Source of the DNA: Porogramme epimiltina
Taxonomy: Eukaryota > Basidiomycota > Agaricomycetes > Polyporales > Polyporaceae
Assembly (NCBI GenBank): GCA_900155495.1
Contig: FTLJ01000110.1
Location: forward strand, 1-62,835
Length of the DNA stretch: 62,835 nucleotides
Direction of reading: 5' to 3'
Made by a program: the position numbers and the translations under genes
Part shown: one piece after another, positions 10,427 through 20,666 of the stretch
Position numbering within the stretch: the first letter of the stretch is position 1
How the letters are laid out: each line of letters opens with the position of its first letter
Notes under the pieces: model-generated
Databases searched by the model: none
What the model saw: only the letters and a program-made list of their open reading frames with translations
Told to the model about the DNA's origin: nothing

Positions 10427-12290
10427 ATGGAATTAGCAGCGCTACCGGTCAGATATCCCAGCATCTATCTCATCGGAGCACCCTTCCTCGCCCTGGGCGC
10501 ACTGTCCCCGACGCCCTCTCTTCCCCCCCTGGTCCTTTTACTCGCTCTGTTGCGCCTCCACTTCTTCACCGCCATCCCTCGAGGTCAATGGGGTCGTACA
10601 TCTCTCCAGATTGTTTTCGTGTCCATCGCCGCGGGTGTGAGACACTTTAGATCGTCCTTGCAAGCCCTCTCGACCCCCTTCATCTCACTCGCCGTCCTAA
10701 CGGGGCTCTCCACGCTTACAACTTGCATCGCCGCAACGGCGATTATAGCGGGATACATCGCGGAGCGTAAGACACGGAGCAACCGGGTACGCACTACTGC
10801 CTTCCCAGCGGTATGGGCTACTGCGTGGGCTGCAGTCGAATACTGTAGCCCCATCGGACAGCTTGCCACCTGGAGCCCCGTCACTCAGCTCGGCGGGTAT
10901 GCCTGGCTGCGCCAAGTGGGGGGCCAACCCGTAATCAACTGGGTCGTCGCAGCCTGGTCCGTCGTCATCGCCGAAGCTGTTGGCGCGTGGGTCGTCGGCG
11001 CCGAATCAGAGGACTCTCTTCAACCACTTGAAGTCCCACCTCTAGCAGTCTTCACGGACCAAGACTTGCCTCCTTCTGATCGGGCCACTTTTGTGCCTCG
11101 GCGGAAGGCCTCTAGCCGTGGGCGAAGCACGCTAGCGCTCACCGCCTTCCTCCTCGCCCTGGCCGCGCCGTCTTGCGTCATATCGGACGCGCCCTCTCCA
11201 GTGTCTGCTCTGGATGTCACGCCCATTGATGTCGCGTGTGCCCTGCCATTTCCGCAGAAAAACGGCAAGCTGATGGGTCCTCCGGGCCTGAAAGACTACG
11301 TCGAAGAATCGAGGAAGTTGCAAGCTCAGGCCAAAATAATCCTTTGGCCGGAGAGTGCGGTCCGCTTCGATTCTCGCGATGATAGGATGACGGCTCTCGA
11401 GGACATGCGGCCCTTAATCAACAATGGGACGTACTATGGGATCGGGTTCGAAGAGACGGCGCATGAAGACTCTACGGATGGTGTGTGGAAGGTCGGCATG
11501 AGGAGGAACGGGCTCGTTCTCCTGGGCTGGGAAGGGGTCGTATATGAATACTACAAGCGACACCTCGTGCCAAGTAAGTAGGCCCTTTTAGTGCTCGGGC
11601 TACACACATGTGCTTATGGCCCGTTTCGTCCGCCTTCCAGTTGCCGAGTCGTTCTCAATGACGCCCGGAAAGAACTTAAAACCGTCGATATTCACCATGC
11701 AGCTCAAACATCCTTCCAAAACCTGGACGGCCCCCTCGTGGGCACCGGGGCCCAACCACACACGCCCGATCGACGTCACCGCCTCCATCTGCCTCGACTT
11801 CTCGACCGCGTCCTCGTTCACGGGCCTGCCCTCGCGCCCGGCCCTCATCCTGGCCCCCGCGCGCACCTGGCACACGAGCGTCGGCCTCGCGATGTGGGAG
11901 CAGGCCAAGGCGCGCGCGGAGGAGACGGGCAGTATGGTGCTCTGGTGCGACGGGGGCGCGGGGGGCGTGAGCGGCGTCGTGGGGCGCGGAATGCACGCGT
12001 TCAGGCAGCTCGGGCCGGGGTCGTGGGCGCAGACCGTGAGCGTGCCGTGGCCGTATAACGAGTCCCGCACGGTGTTCGCCGTGGCGGGCACTCGGACGGT
12101 GCTGATCGCTCTGTGGGGCGTCATGGGTATGGGCTGGGTTGCTGGCGTTGTGGGCACTCCTGTGGGGAGCTGCATGCGCGGCGTCGTCGGAGCGAACATG
12201 GCGCGGGCGCTGCGGGGCGTGCAGGCCGTCGTTCGGATGACCCGACAGCTCCGGGAACGAGGGGGAGAAGAACGTCCTCTCCTGGAGTAA
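10427..12290 (+). CDS. Lnt-like membrane carbon-nitrogen hydrolase
   Basis: Exons 10427..11573 and 11641..12290 give 598 aa. The first 200 residues hold several hydrophobic segments, as in bacterial apolipoprotein N-acyltransferase (Lnt). A nitrilase-fold domain follows, with the Glu-Lys-Cys triad visible: E309 in WPESAVRF, K377 in YYKRHLVP and C433 in ASICLDF. The E-to-K spacing of 68 residues equals that of E. coli Lnt (E267-K335), and K-to-C is 56 against 52. The intron falls right after HLVP, next to the catalytic Lys. A final hydrophobic segment sits near residues 545-575. Bacterial Lnt N-acylates lipoproteins; fungi lack that substrate class, so the acceptor here is unknown. It could act in the ER or vacuole membrane, possibly as an N-acyltransferase or amidase. 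Confidence 0.82.
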
Positions 12291-13534
12291 TCCGAAATAC
12301 TGTGGCATGGACATCAGTCGTGTTTCCAGTTCATGTGCCTGATGCATGACCTCACTCGTTCGCATTGTGTTACGTGTATACGTACGGTTATGCCCTCACA
12401 ACTCTCGCCGCGCCCTTCCGGTCACTCGTCCGGGTGTCCCGCAGCACTCAGGGCAGAAATCTATATATTCTAAAGTCTATCAAGGAAGTACATGGACGCC
12501 AGCCGAACATATGACGGGTCATGTCCTCCGCGATGGGTCCAGGGAACAAGGGGGGAGAGCTGACCACAGATACTTGTGATACGCAAGCGAAACACGCGTT
12601 TCCGGCGTGCCGATCTTCGCTAGTGGGGAAAGAATCAACGTCAACGAATCTTGTCCCGACGGGAAGGAGAAGGGCGTTCATGTTCGGAATAGAGTCTCCA
12701 GAAGCGACCCGTGCAGAATGGGGGACTAAGACAAGCCAATCTCCGTTGGTCAGTACTGCTACGGTTCAATGACCAGAAACGAGGGTGGTGTGCTTACAAG
12801 GCGCAAGACGCCGTAGCGTATACGTGTATATGCGTTCTGCGGATCGCAACCCATGACGCCGTGCGCTCGCAAAAGTCCACAAATGTGTTTCAAGTGTGAC
12901 CAGCGCGAGGCGGTGGGAGGTAGATGACCAGAGCGCAGCGTTGGACTCCGCGAAATGCCCCGGAAGGCCATGAGCACATGCCTAACAAAGTCGGAGGGTG
13001 CACATACCTCATGCAGGGCCGAGAACGGGCGCACGACTCCAAGGTCCGATGTCCGAAAGCATGAGAATGCTGGTGGATCTAAAATGGTTAGCAAGCTCAG
13101 CAGCTATACGACGCTCTCAATGCGCCTGAAATGTCTTCGGGAGGTGTAGAGGCATCACGCGGAGGTGAAGAGGAGGAGTACAGTGGGGCAGATCAGAGAT
13201 GGTGGTAGCGGTGGCGGTAGAGAGAGGCGAGCACATGAAAGATGAAGTACAAGGAGCGTGCGCTTGTTGGAGGGCACGGCGGCGTCTGGGGAGAGGCGGC
13301 CTCGAGGCTGGAGCCGGGAGTGTACGCTCTCTTCCGTGCTTTCTACAGTCGACCTCCGCGATCTGAGGGCTCCGAGTCCCATCTTCGCTTGCTCGTTCTC
13401 GATATCTCGAAGGCGTGACGGGCGAGCCGCGGCCAGCCGGTTTACACGCCCCTTCATCTACCCCCGGTCCTCTTTACTGCGAGCGGGCAATCCCCTGCCC
13501 TCGCAGGTCCGCGACTCAGGACTTGTGAGTCTCC
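12291..13534. other. intergenic, no supported gene
   Basis: 1.24 kb. Open frames up to 111 codons (for example 13094..12759 on the minus strand) show no domain, splice chain or codon bias like the neighbouring genes. The region around 13180-13230 is G-rich with short GGTGG/GGCGG units. Confidence 0.5.
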
Positions 13535-16109
13535 ATGAACCCTTCCAGCCGCCTCTTCCGCTCGAGGACAATGCATAGCCGTCGAGGCTCCCTGCCTGCT
13601 CCCTCCGAGACTCCCATGCTCGCCGACGCCCCCACTGACAGCCACCCTTCCGAGCAGGCACTCGCCCTTGTCTGGAGAAAACCCTCCAGCGTCGCCTCGG
13701 ACGACCACGCGTACGCATCGGAGCAGACAGAAGACGAAGAGGAGTTTGAGGAGATCACATACGACGAGCTCCGTTTGTCCATTTGCCCCGCCGACCCTGC
13801 TCATTTTGCCCCCGTTTTCGGTGAGTGTACCTGTTGTCCGTGCCTGGAACAATTGCAGATCGGTGCCGCCCACAGACTACCAGCGCGCCTACCACCCTTC
13901 CCTCCTCACCCGCTCGCGCACGTCCCTTGCACGCCTGCGAAAGCTCTCTCAAGCTTCCCTGAGGAGGTCTCGCGCAGCCCTCACCCGCTCGCGCCTCCGA
14001 GAGTCCAACAGCCCCGAGCGCGCTCAAGAGCATCCGCTTGCTGTCGCCCGAAGGCATTCCTGCGATTCGTCTAGCGGAGCGTCCAGTGCACCAGAGACCC
14101 CTCCCCAACACCACTCCGCCCTCCTCCTCGACATCAACCCTTATCACAAAGACTCTCCTGACGGACATCCTCCTGAAGTCCGCACGATCGTCGAAGAACC
14201 AGAATCCCTTGCGCTTGTGCACGTTGCGCCACCTCGTCGATCCCTCACTTCGTCCTTGAAGCGCCTCCGAACTCTCAGCAAGTCGTCCCTCTTCAGCGCC
14301 AGAAGACACGCGCCGCAGGTGTACCAGATCCGCCCCACAGAACCTTCTGGTATCTCCTCTCGAGACACCTCTTCAGGACTCGCCGACTCCCTTCAGCTCC
14401 CTGAACTCGTTTTCGACCACGTCGACTTTGCAGAAGTTGTAGAAGAGCACGAACGCCCCCCAACACCATTCATCGTTCGCGCCGATCCTCGCCTCGCCCC
14501 GGAAAGCCCACCACTGCCCCGTATCGAGGTTACCAACGCTAGTCCCCGCTTCTCGGCTACCTCACTCCAACTCCGGGTCCCCAAATTCGAGCTTGTCGAT
14601 CCTCATTCATTAACAGCGTCCGCCCCTCCGTCTGCTGTAGAGGGCGTTTCATTGTTTGGGCATTCGGTACCTTCTCCCGCGTGGCTCTCCGGCAATATAC
14701 AGGGCCTCGAGGCTACCCCTTCCGTCACCAATAGTCCCGCCCCGCTACCCATACCTCCGCCACCTTCTCCGCCGCTTTACATTATCCCTCGCTCTCTTCG
14801 CCCAGACTCCTATTACCTCCGAGGGCCAGAGGTGCGTAAGTATGGTGTCCGTTCTGTTATCGCCGATGACTTATTTGTCTCCGCAGATCGAGTTTGAGTT
14901 TACGACTGCGCCTCAGACACCACGGTCGCTCTCGTCTTCGCCTACGCTCTACAACCCTTCTCAACGGCATTCCTTTTTTGCCCCGACCACACCCGTAGAC
15001 TCTCGGCCTACATCCGTGAATCATCTTTCAGTGCTTTATCGCTCCTTCGTTGAAACCGGCAGGCAAAGTGTCCACTCAGTTGTAGCCTATAGAGACGAAC
15101 GTAGCTCGCAAGATATCATCACAGTACGCCGATCTTGAGCTTGAATATTCCTTCATTCTTACCCCGATTACAGAACACCTCTTTGAACGTCTTCCTCGTA
15201 CCTCAAGACAGCCCCGACCGACGCTCATCTCTTACCCCTCTCCTTCTCGGTAAGTCCCGATCGTCATCCGATTGGATCTAACTGTTGACCGATTTGCAGA
15301 AAACCCCCTCTCCTCTTTACCAGATTCAGGGATCCCTCAAACCCCAGACGAAGCCCCGGGAGAGTCGCCTTACGACACTTGGTTACCTGCACCGAACGCC
15401 GAAGAGTACTCTGAAGCCGCCAATTTCCAACCTCCACCCTACCTCCTCTCTTTCGTCAAGCAACTTCTCAGCATGGATATCTACGGCAAACAGTCCGATA
15501 CGGTTGACTGGGGAGCAGAGGTCGACTACTCGGGCTATGAGTGGTTTAAGGATCCACCCGCACGACCAGAGGTGAATTCCCAATATGTCGGCCTTTGGTT
15601 TCCACTCTTACACGCTCGGTTATAGGCACCACCTCAGCCCACTATGGACAACTACGTCCCGCAACCCGGCGTGATTGCACAGAATGAGACATTTGACTAT
15701 GCTCTCAAGAGCGCTCCAAACGTCCTGTACGCCCGTTTCAAGCAGTTCGGACAGGTGCACCCCACACCCTATGTGCATGGCTGATCGTCGCTGACCCCTG
15801 CATCTCCATTGTTTGCCCTATGACCAGCTCGGCGTCCTCGCGTGGTGCTCCGAGTTCAGCGAGCTCATCGACGCACTCAAGCAGCTTGGCTTCGAGGGCA
15901 ACATGTTCGTCTCGACGCGCACACAGGCGCTTAAGACGTGCGAGGAGATCCTCCGGCTCAAGCTCGAGATCGAGATGCAAATCATCGTCATGTATCTCTC
16001 ATCACAGGTCGCGCGGCTGCGCCGCTTCCTCGACTCGGACAGGCAATGGGACGATTACCCCAAACCTATGTTCCCACTCGACTACACGGAATACCAGCGC
16101 GAGAGGTGA
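13535..16109 (+). CDS. conserved basidiomycete protein of unknown function
   Basis: Seven exons: 13535..13820, 13876..14831, 14887..15123, 15174..15249, 15300..15571, 15626..15754 and 15828..16109, giving 745 aa. An in-frame TGA sits three codons before the ATG at 13535; a second ATG at 13571 is possible. Residues 1-550 are Ser/Pro/Arg-rich and probably disordered, with an SR-like basic patch (SLARLRKLSQASLRRSR). The last 160 residues look folded: NYVPQPGVIAQNETFDYAL, LGVLAWCSEFSELIDALKQL and a long helix (ALKTCEEILRLKLEIEMQI). I do not recognise the family. The folded C-terminus behind a disordered N-terminus suggests an adaptor or scaffold, but no function is claimed. Confidence 0.72.
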
Positions 16110-16726
16110 CGGCCACGCGCTTGACATTTACTATGACTTCTACTCGTTCTTTAGGCTTGTTGTAGGTAGTGTCTCTCGGCCGTTATGTTGTTCGCTGTCG
16201 ATCGCCTCTTGAGAGGCGCAGTACCATCTATACCAGTGTGTACGGGCTCCAGCTGCATATGTATATTATCTCCATACACATAGCTTCCCTTCTTCTCATT
16301 ACATGTACTCTATACATGTGCGATGTCTTGAAATTGAATTTCGATGCATTGCAGCGATGGGGTGGTAAGCAAGCAGTTTTATCCAGTATTACTCAGTAGT
16401 ATGAATGCCTACACGTCAAGTGGTACAAATGACAGCAATAGTCCTGATAAGATTAAAGAGATTGCGGCTGCAGCCTGGTGAAGTGGGGTGAGCGGGTGAT
16501 GTAGGCGAGGTTAGCACAAGAGTAAGAGCATGCGAGGCACGGGAGGGGAGACGGAACAAAGCTCGGTGCTCGTGTGAACCGTAACGGAGGCGTTTGAAAA
16601 ACAATAAAGGCGTCGAAGGTGCGCGTAATGATGGTAGCAGTAGTCTAAACGATGTGCAGCACGAATGTCCGTTAGTATGTACGGTGTGGTGGTATCGAGA
16701 GTCCGGTCCTTGGTCGTCGAGGATCG
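16110..16726. other. intergenic between converging unknown genes
   Basis: 617 bp holding the 3' regions of two converging genes. The first half is A/T-rich (TATATG, TACATG). No gene was seen. Confidence 0.5.
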
Positions 16727-19700
16727 TTATGCCCGTGAGCTGCGTCTGTTCATCACCGGGGAGCCGTCTTCGGAGCCGGCCAGCGAGGCGGGGAGAGGGG
16801 CGGGCATGTATGATGAGAGGCGAGGTGGCTCGGGGAGAGGGTTGGTTAGCGGCATGGGGAGCGGCGAAGGCTGGTATGCCGACAGGCGAGGGGGGCTCGG
16901 GAGGGGGTTGTGGGAGATGGGGACGGGAGAGGCGTAAGACTGCCTGTAGAACTGCTGCGCCGGGGACATCATGGGACTTTGAGCGGAGGGCGAGGCGTAC
17001 TGGGCGTACGGCGGATAATTCGGAGGGCTTTGGTACGGCGTTTGGACCACCATGTACGTATGACTGGAACCATGAAGCTGGTTCGGGGGAGGCAGGCTAG
17101 GCGACTTCTGCATCTCGGTGAGCGCAGTCACGCTTGGGATGGAGCTGACGCGCTGCAGCTCGGTGCTGATGAAGGTAGAGGGCCGCGAATCGCTTCCTAT
17201 CGTCCCGGGGGTGGACACAATGGGCATGCCGTCGGGTCCATACGCCATGCTGCGTGCCTTCCACAGGCGCTCCATCTCCCATGCGTCCTTGGCCTTCACG
17301 GAAGAGAAGTCTGCGGCGGAGTGCAGCTCAGAGTTAGGCCGGGTCGCGGCAGCCGCGGAAGAACGACGTTCGCGCTCCGGGGCAGGCCCCGAAGACGTGG
17401 TAGCGGGAGGGATGCTCGTGCTCGCCATTCTCGACGATCGGCTCTCTTCGGCAACGCTTGACCTCTTGACGCTGCGGCGAGGCGAGACAGGTGTTTGTGT
17501 GGACCGGACAGACACGTTGGAATGTTGCGTGTCTCTGGACGGATGTCTCCTGTGACGAGATTCGACTTCTTCCGCGCTGCTGCTATGGTCTTGGCGGCGT
17601 CTGGTCTCCTCGCGGCGCACCGTCTGTTCGCGTTCGATAGACTTCGATCGCTCCTGAGCCCTTTCTTTCTCCCGCTGCCTCTCCCTCTCCTTCGCGCGTT
17701 GCCTCTCCTTCTCGCGTTCGCGCTCCCTTTCCCTCTCTCTTTCACGCTCCCTCTCCAGTTCTCTTTCTCTTTCGCGTTCGCGTTCCCTCTCCAATTCCCT
17801 CTCGCGTTCGCGTTCGCGCTCCCTTTCCCTCTCCCACTCCTTTTCCCTCTCTCGTTCCCTCTCTCTCTCTCGTTCGCGTTCGCGCTCCCGCTCCCGTTCG
17901 CGCTCCCGTTCTCGTTCCCTCTCCCGCTCGACCTCTCGCTCCTTCTCCCTCTCGTCCTTGGGGGGACGCGACTTCTTGCTCGAAGCCTCCGCGAGCTCCC
18001 ACTGCTCACCCATGCCCATGATGACTTCGGACGTCTGCTGTATCGTGCCAGAGGGGCTCCGCACGAGCTTGAACGTCTCGGTCTTGCGCGTCGACTTCGT
18101 GCGCGCCGCCGAGTCCTTTCCCTTCGTCGGCGACCGATCGGGACGCTTCGCCGACGGTGGCGGAGCCTGCGGGTCCTCGACGATCACGGGCGGGAGCTGC
18201 AGGGGCGTTGAGGCGGAGTAGGGCGTGGGCGGGTTCACGAGCATGGATGCCCGGGCGAGCGCGATGTCCTCCGGCCGCGGTAAGGGGGTCACCGTGGACG
18301 CAGGAGACACGGACGCCACCATGGAGTGACGAGGAGTCTCGTCGCCGTGCGAGGAGACACGGGTCGAGGGTAGCTGCCCGACAGTGGACGGCGTGGAAGA
18401 AGGCGCCGCCAGCTCGGAGCCGTAGCCAGTCGGATCCACCAGGCTCTGCAACACGGTGCTAGGTGTGGGTGGAGGTAAGTCTGGCAAGGGAGGGGAGGAA
18501 GGGGGTTGAGGAGGCTCTATGAGCGAGTACGATGCCGATGTACCCGTCAAACGCCTTGACCGAGGCCTTGGACTGCTAGAAGACTCGATAGGTAGTGGTG
18601 AGTCCGTCCTGGGTAGGTCCGGTAACGGTACGTCGTCCTTTGGTGGCATGGATACTGGCACTACGTCAGGGCTATGTACGGCTGGGAGAGGAGTGTGGGT
18701 GTTGACGGGAGTGTTGTCCTCCGAAGGCGCGTCGGGGTTCGCCACGGTCAGCCTGCCAGAGGTTGGCATCTCGAGCACCGACAACGACTCGGACGAGCGG
18801 CGCTCGTTCATTATGGGTGTATCATTTTGAACGGCCTCTATGGATGGTGGCGGGACGCGCTTGACAAGATCAGGGGACTTGGACAACCGTGACGAGGGCC
18901 GCTGACGGGTCTCTGGAGGGTGAGTATCTGTAGGCGTCGCTCTAGGGCTTGGCTCAGGACTCGTAGCAGCGCGCATGTGGTTCGATTCCAAGTTGCCAAC
19001 ATGGTTCCAGCTTGTACCAAACCCGTTCTGGGAGGCATGCTTGTCGGGTTTCCGTAGGACACTGAACCGCTTGACCAAACGACCTAGGACACTGCCACGC
19101 TTCGGTTTGAGAAGCGACGGTTGAAGAGAAGGGAGAGACGTCAAGGACGGGCCCATGACCGACTGTCGTCGTAGATCTTTTGCCTCTGCACTTTCATCTG
19201 CACCGAAAAGACATCAGCGACAGGACTGGGTACTAGAGACTGGTGTAATTACCATCACCATGGTTGAACAGACCTGTGAACGGCTTGCGTCGCTTGCTGA
19301 GCTTCCGAGGTAGATGTATTTGCGCTGGATCTATCGCATGCAAGTGAACTGCAGACGTCGACTGTGACAGCGGCGAGGGCGCCATAGTCTTGTGACGAGG
19401 GCCATGGTTGAGACTAGCGCGCCTTGGGCGAGACTGAAAGTGATTCGGGCTGGGGGATGGAACAGGGCTGCTGGGACTCTAAAAATAAAATTGAGCAGTG
19501 CACCCGTTGCACACGATGGACGACGTACTTCGGGCTCGGGAGAGTGAGGGTACCGAGACCAGTTATCTACGCCGTCTGAAATGTCACCCTTCTCCAGGGA
19601 GCCGTTTCGCGAACGCGGTTTCGGAGGCTCTTGTATGCGAATTTGCGAAGAAGAGGGAGTAGGCAATGGGGATCCGGATGGTGTCCTGCTAGGGCCTGCC

Positions 19701-20107
19701 ATTCGCGATGGATCCTGTCCGCGCTCCGGGGCCGACGCCATGGGCGGGAACGACGGGGAGAATACTGAAGGCGGGCGGCCATCCTTCCTGGGTGGGAGCA
19801 GGTGATGATTGCGGTACCAGCGGGGACCAGAAGGGTTGTGGAGAGGGTACTGAACGCGGAACTGTGCTGCGGAGGCGGTGGCGGTCTCGACTTCGCGATG
19901 GTACCAAGTAGGAAGCTCGTTCAAGGGGTCTGGGATGATAGAGACAGCGTGCGGGTTGAAAAACGGTCGCGGAGGCTCCGGCTCCTGGGTGTCGAAGCTG
20001 GCGCTACGGCCTGGATGGAGGCCGGACTGTTTGCCGTCCTGTTTCTTGCTGGGTCTGCGTACCAGGAAACTCTTGCTTCTTGACTGCTTGTGCGGCGCGG
20101 CCTGCAT
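16727..20107 (-). CDS. large Ser/Pro-rich protein with Arg/Glu single-helix domain
   Basis: Three exons on the minus strand: 20107..19529, 19478..19253 and 19197..16727, giving 1091 aa. The conserved-looking N-terminal block includes NELPTWYHREVETATASA and PSGPRWYRNHHLLPPRKDGR, and a basic patch (KLSKRRKPFTGLFNHGD) crosses the second splice. Residues about 680-800 are almost pure Arg-Glu repeats, expected to form a single alpha-helix or long coiled coil. The C-terminus is Pro/Tyr/Ser-rich (YQSPPNYPPYAQYASP). The second donor could be GTCTGT (after ACAG) or GTAATT (after GATG), both in phase; the latter keeps FNHGDDESAEAKD. Family and function are not recognised. The gene is divergent from ADE5,7 over 559 bp. 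Confidence 0.7.
17600..17960 (-). repeat. Arg/Glu codon repeat tract
   Basis: On the plus strand the tract is runs of CGTTCGCG, CTCCCT and CTCTCTTTC. Read on the minus strand it is GAG/CGN codons encoding the ER repeat of the unknown protein at 16727..20107. Third positions vary (CGC, CGA, AGA; GAG, GAA) while the Arg-Glu alternation is kept. That argues for selection on the protein rather than plain microsatellite slippage. Confidence 0.8.
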
Positions 20108-20666
20108 CGTGCCTTGTACGGACGGAGGGGAGAGAGAAGAGGTCCGGAAGAGAAAGCAGGGAAGACTTGATGCAAGGGGTGCTGCTGGGCGGCTTGACCT
20201 GGCCGGAGTCTGTGGCGGTTGGCAACTTGCCTGATGATGGGGCGTGGCGACCAGGCAAGATGGGGAGGCAGAGCTATTGGAAGGGCAGCATGAGGAAGGA
20301 GAGAGAGGCGAAACGAGCGGGGAGGTGCGCTGGGTGAGAGCGACGACCGAGACGGCGACCTCGTTCCAGGGACCAGCTCGCGCGAGCGCGCCTGTGCGGT
20401 CATCTCGCGCTTCTCGGGGTCCTGCCAGACCCGCAAGCCTTGTCCCGCCGGTCCCACCTCCGCTCGCCCGGCCACGCTGCCCGCACCCACCACAAAGGCG
20501 CCCGGTGACACACCCCCGACCTCATCCCTCCGCTCCCGCGTCAGCGCGTCCACATCATGGGGCTCGTGTGGGCCAATGATAGGCGCCGGCGCGAACGTGA
20601 CTCGCGTCTGCATCTCATCTTTTCCGAGTGTGCAGATCTGCTTTCTCCTCTCCCACTCGGCGGCCC
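20108..20666. other. divergent promoter, unknown gene and ADE5,7
   Basis: 559 bp between start codons. No gene was seen. Ade5,7 genes in yeast are controlled by Bas1/Pho2; I see no certain TGACTC element here. Confidence 0.5.

Noticed and set aside
18970..18995. TGGTTCGATTCCAA, similar to a tRNA B-box
   Set aside because: It lies inside the coding exon of the Arg/Glu-repeat protein, with no A-box or stems at the right distance.
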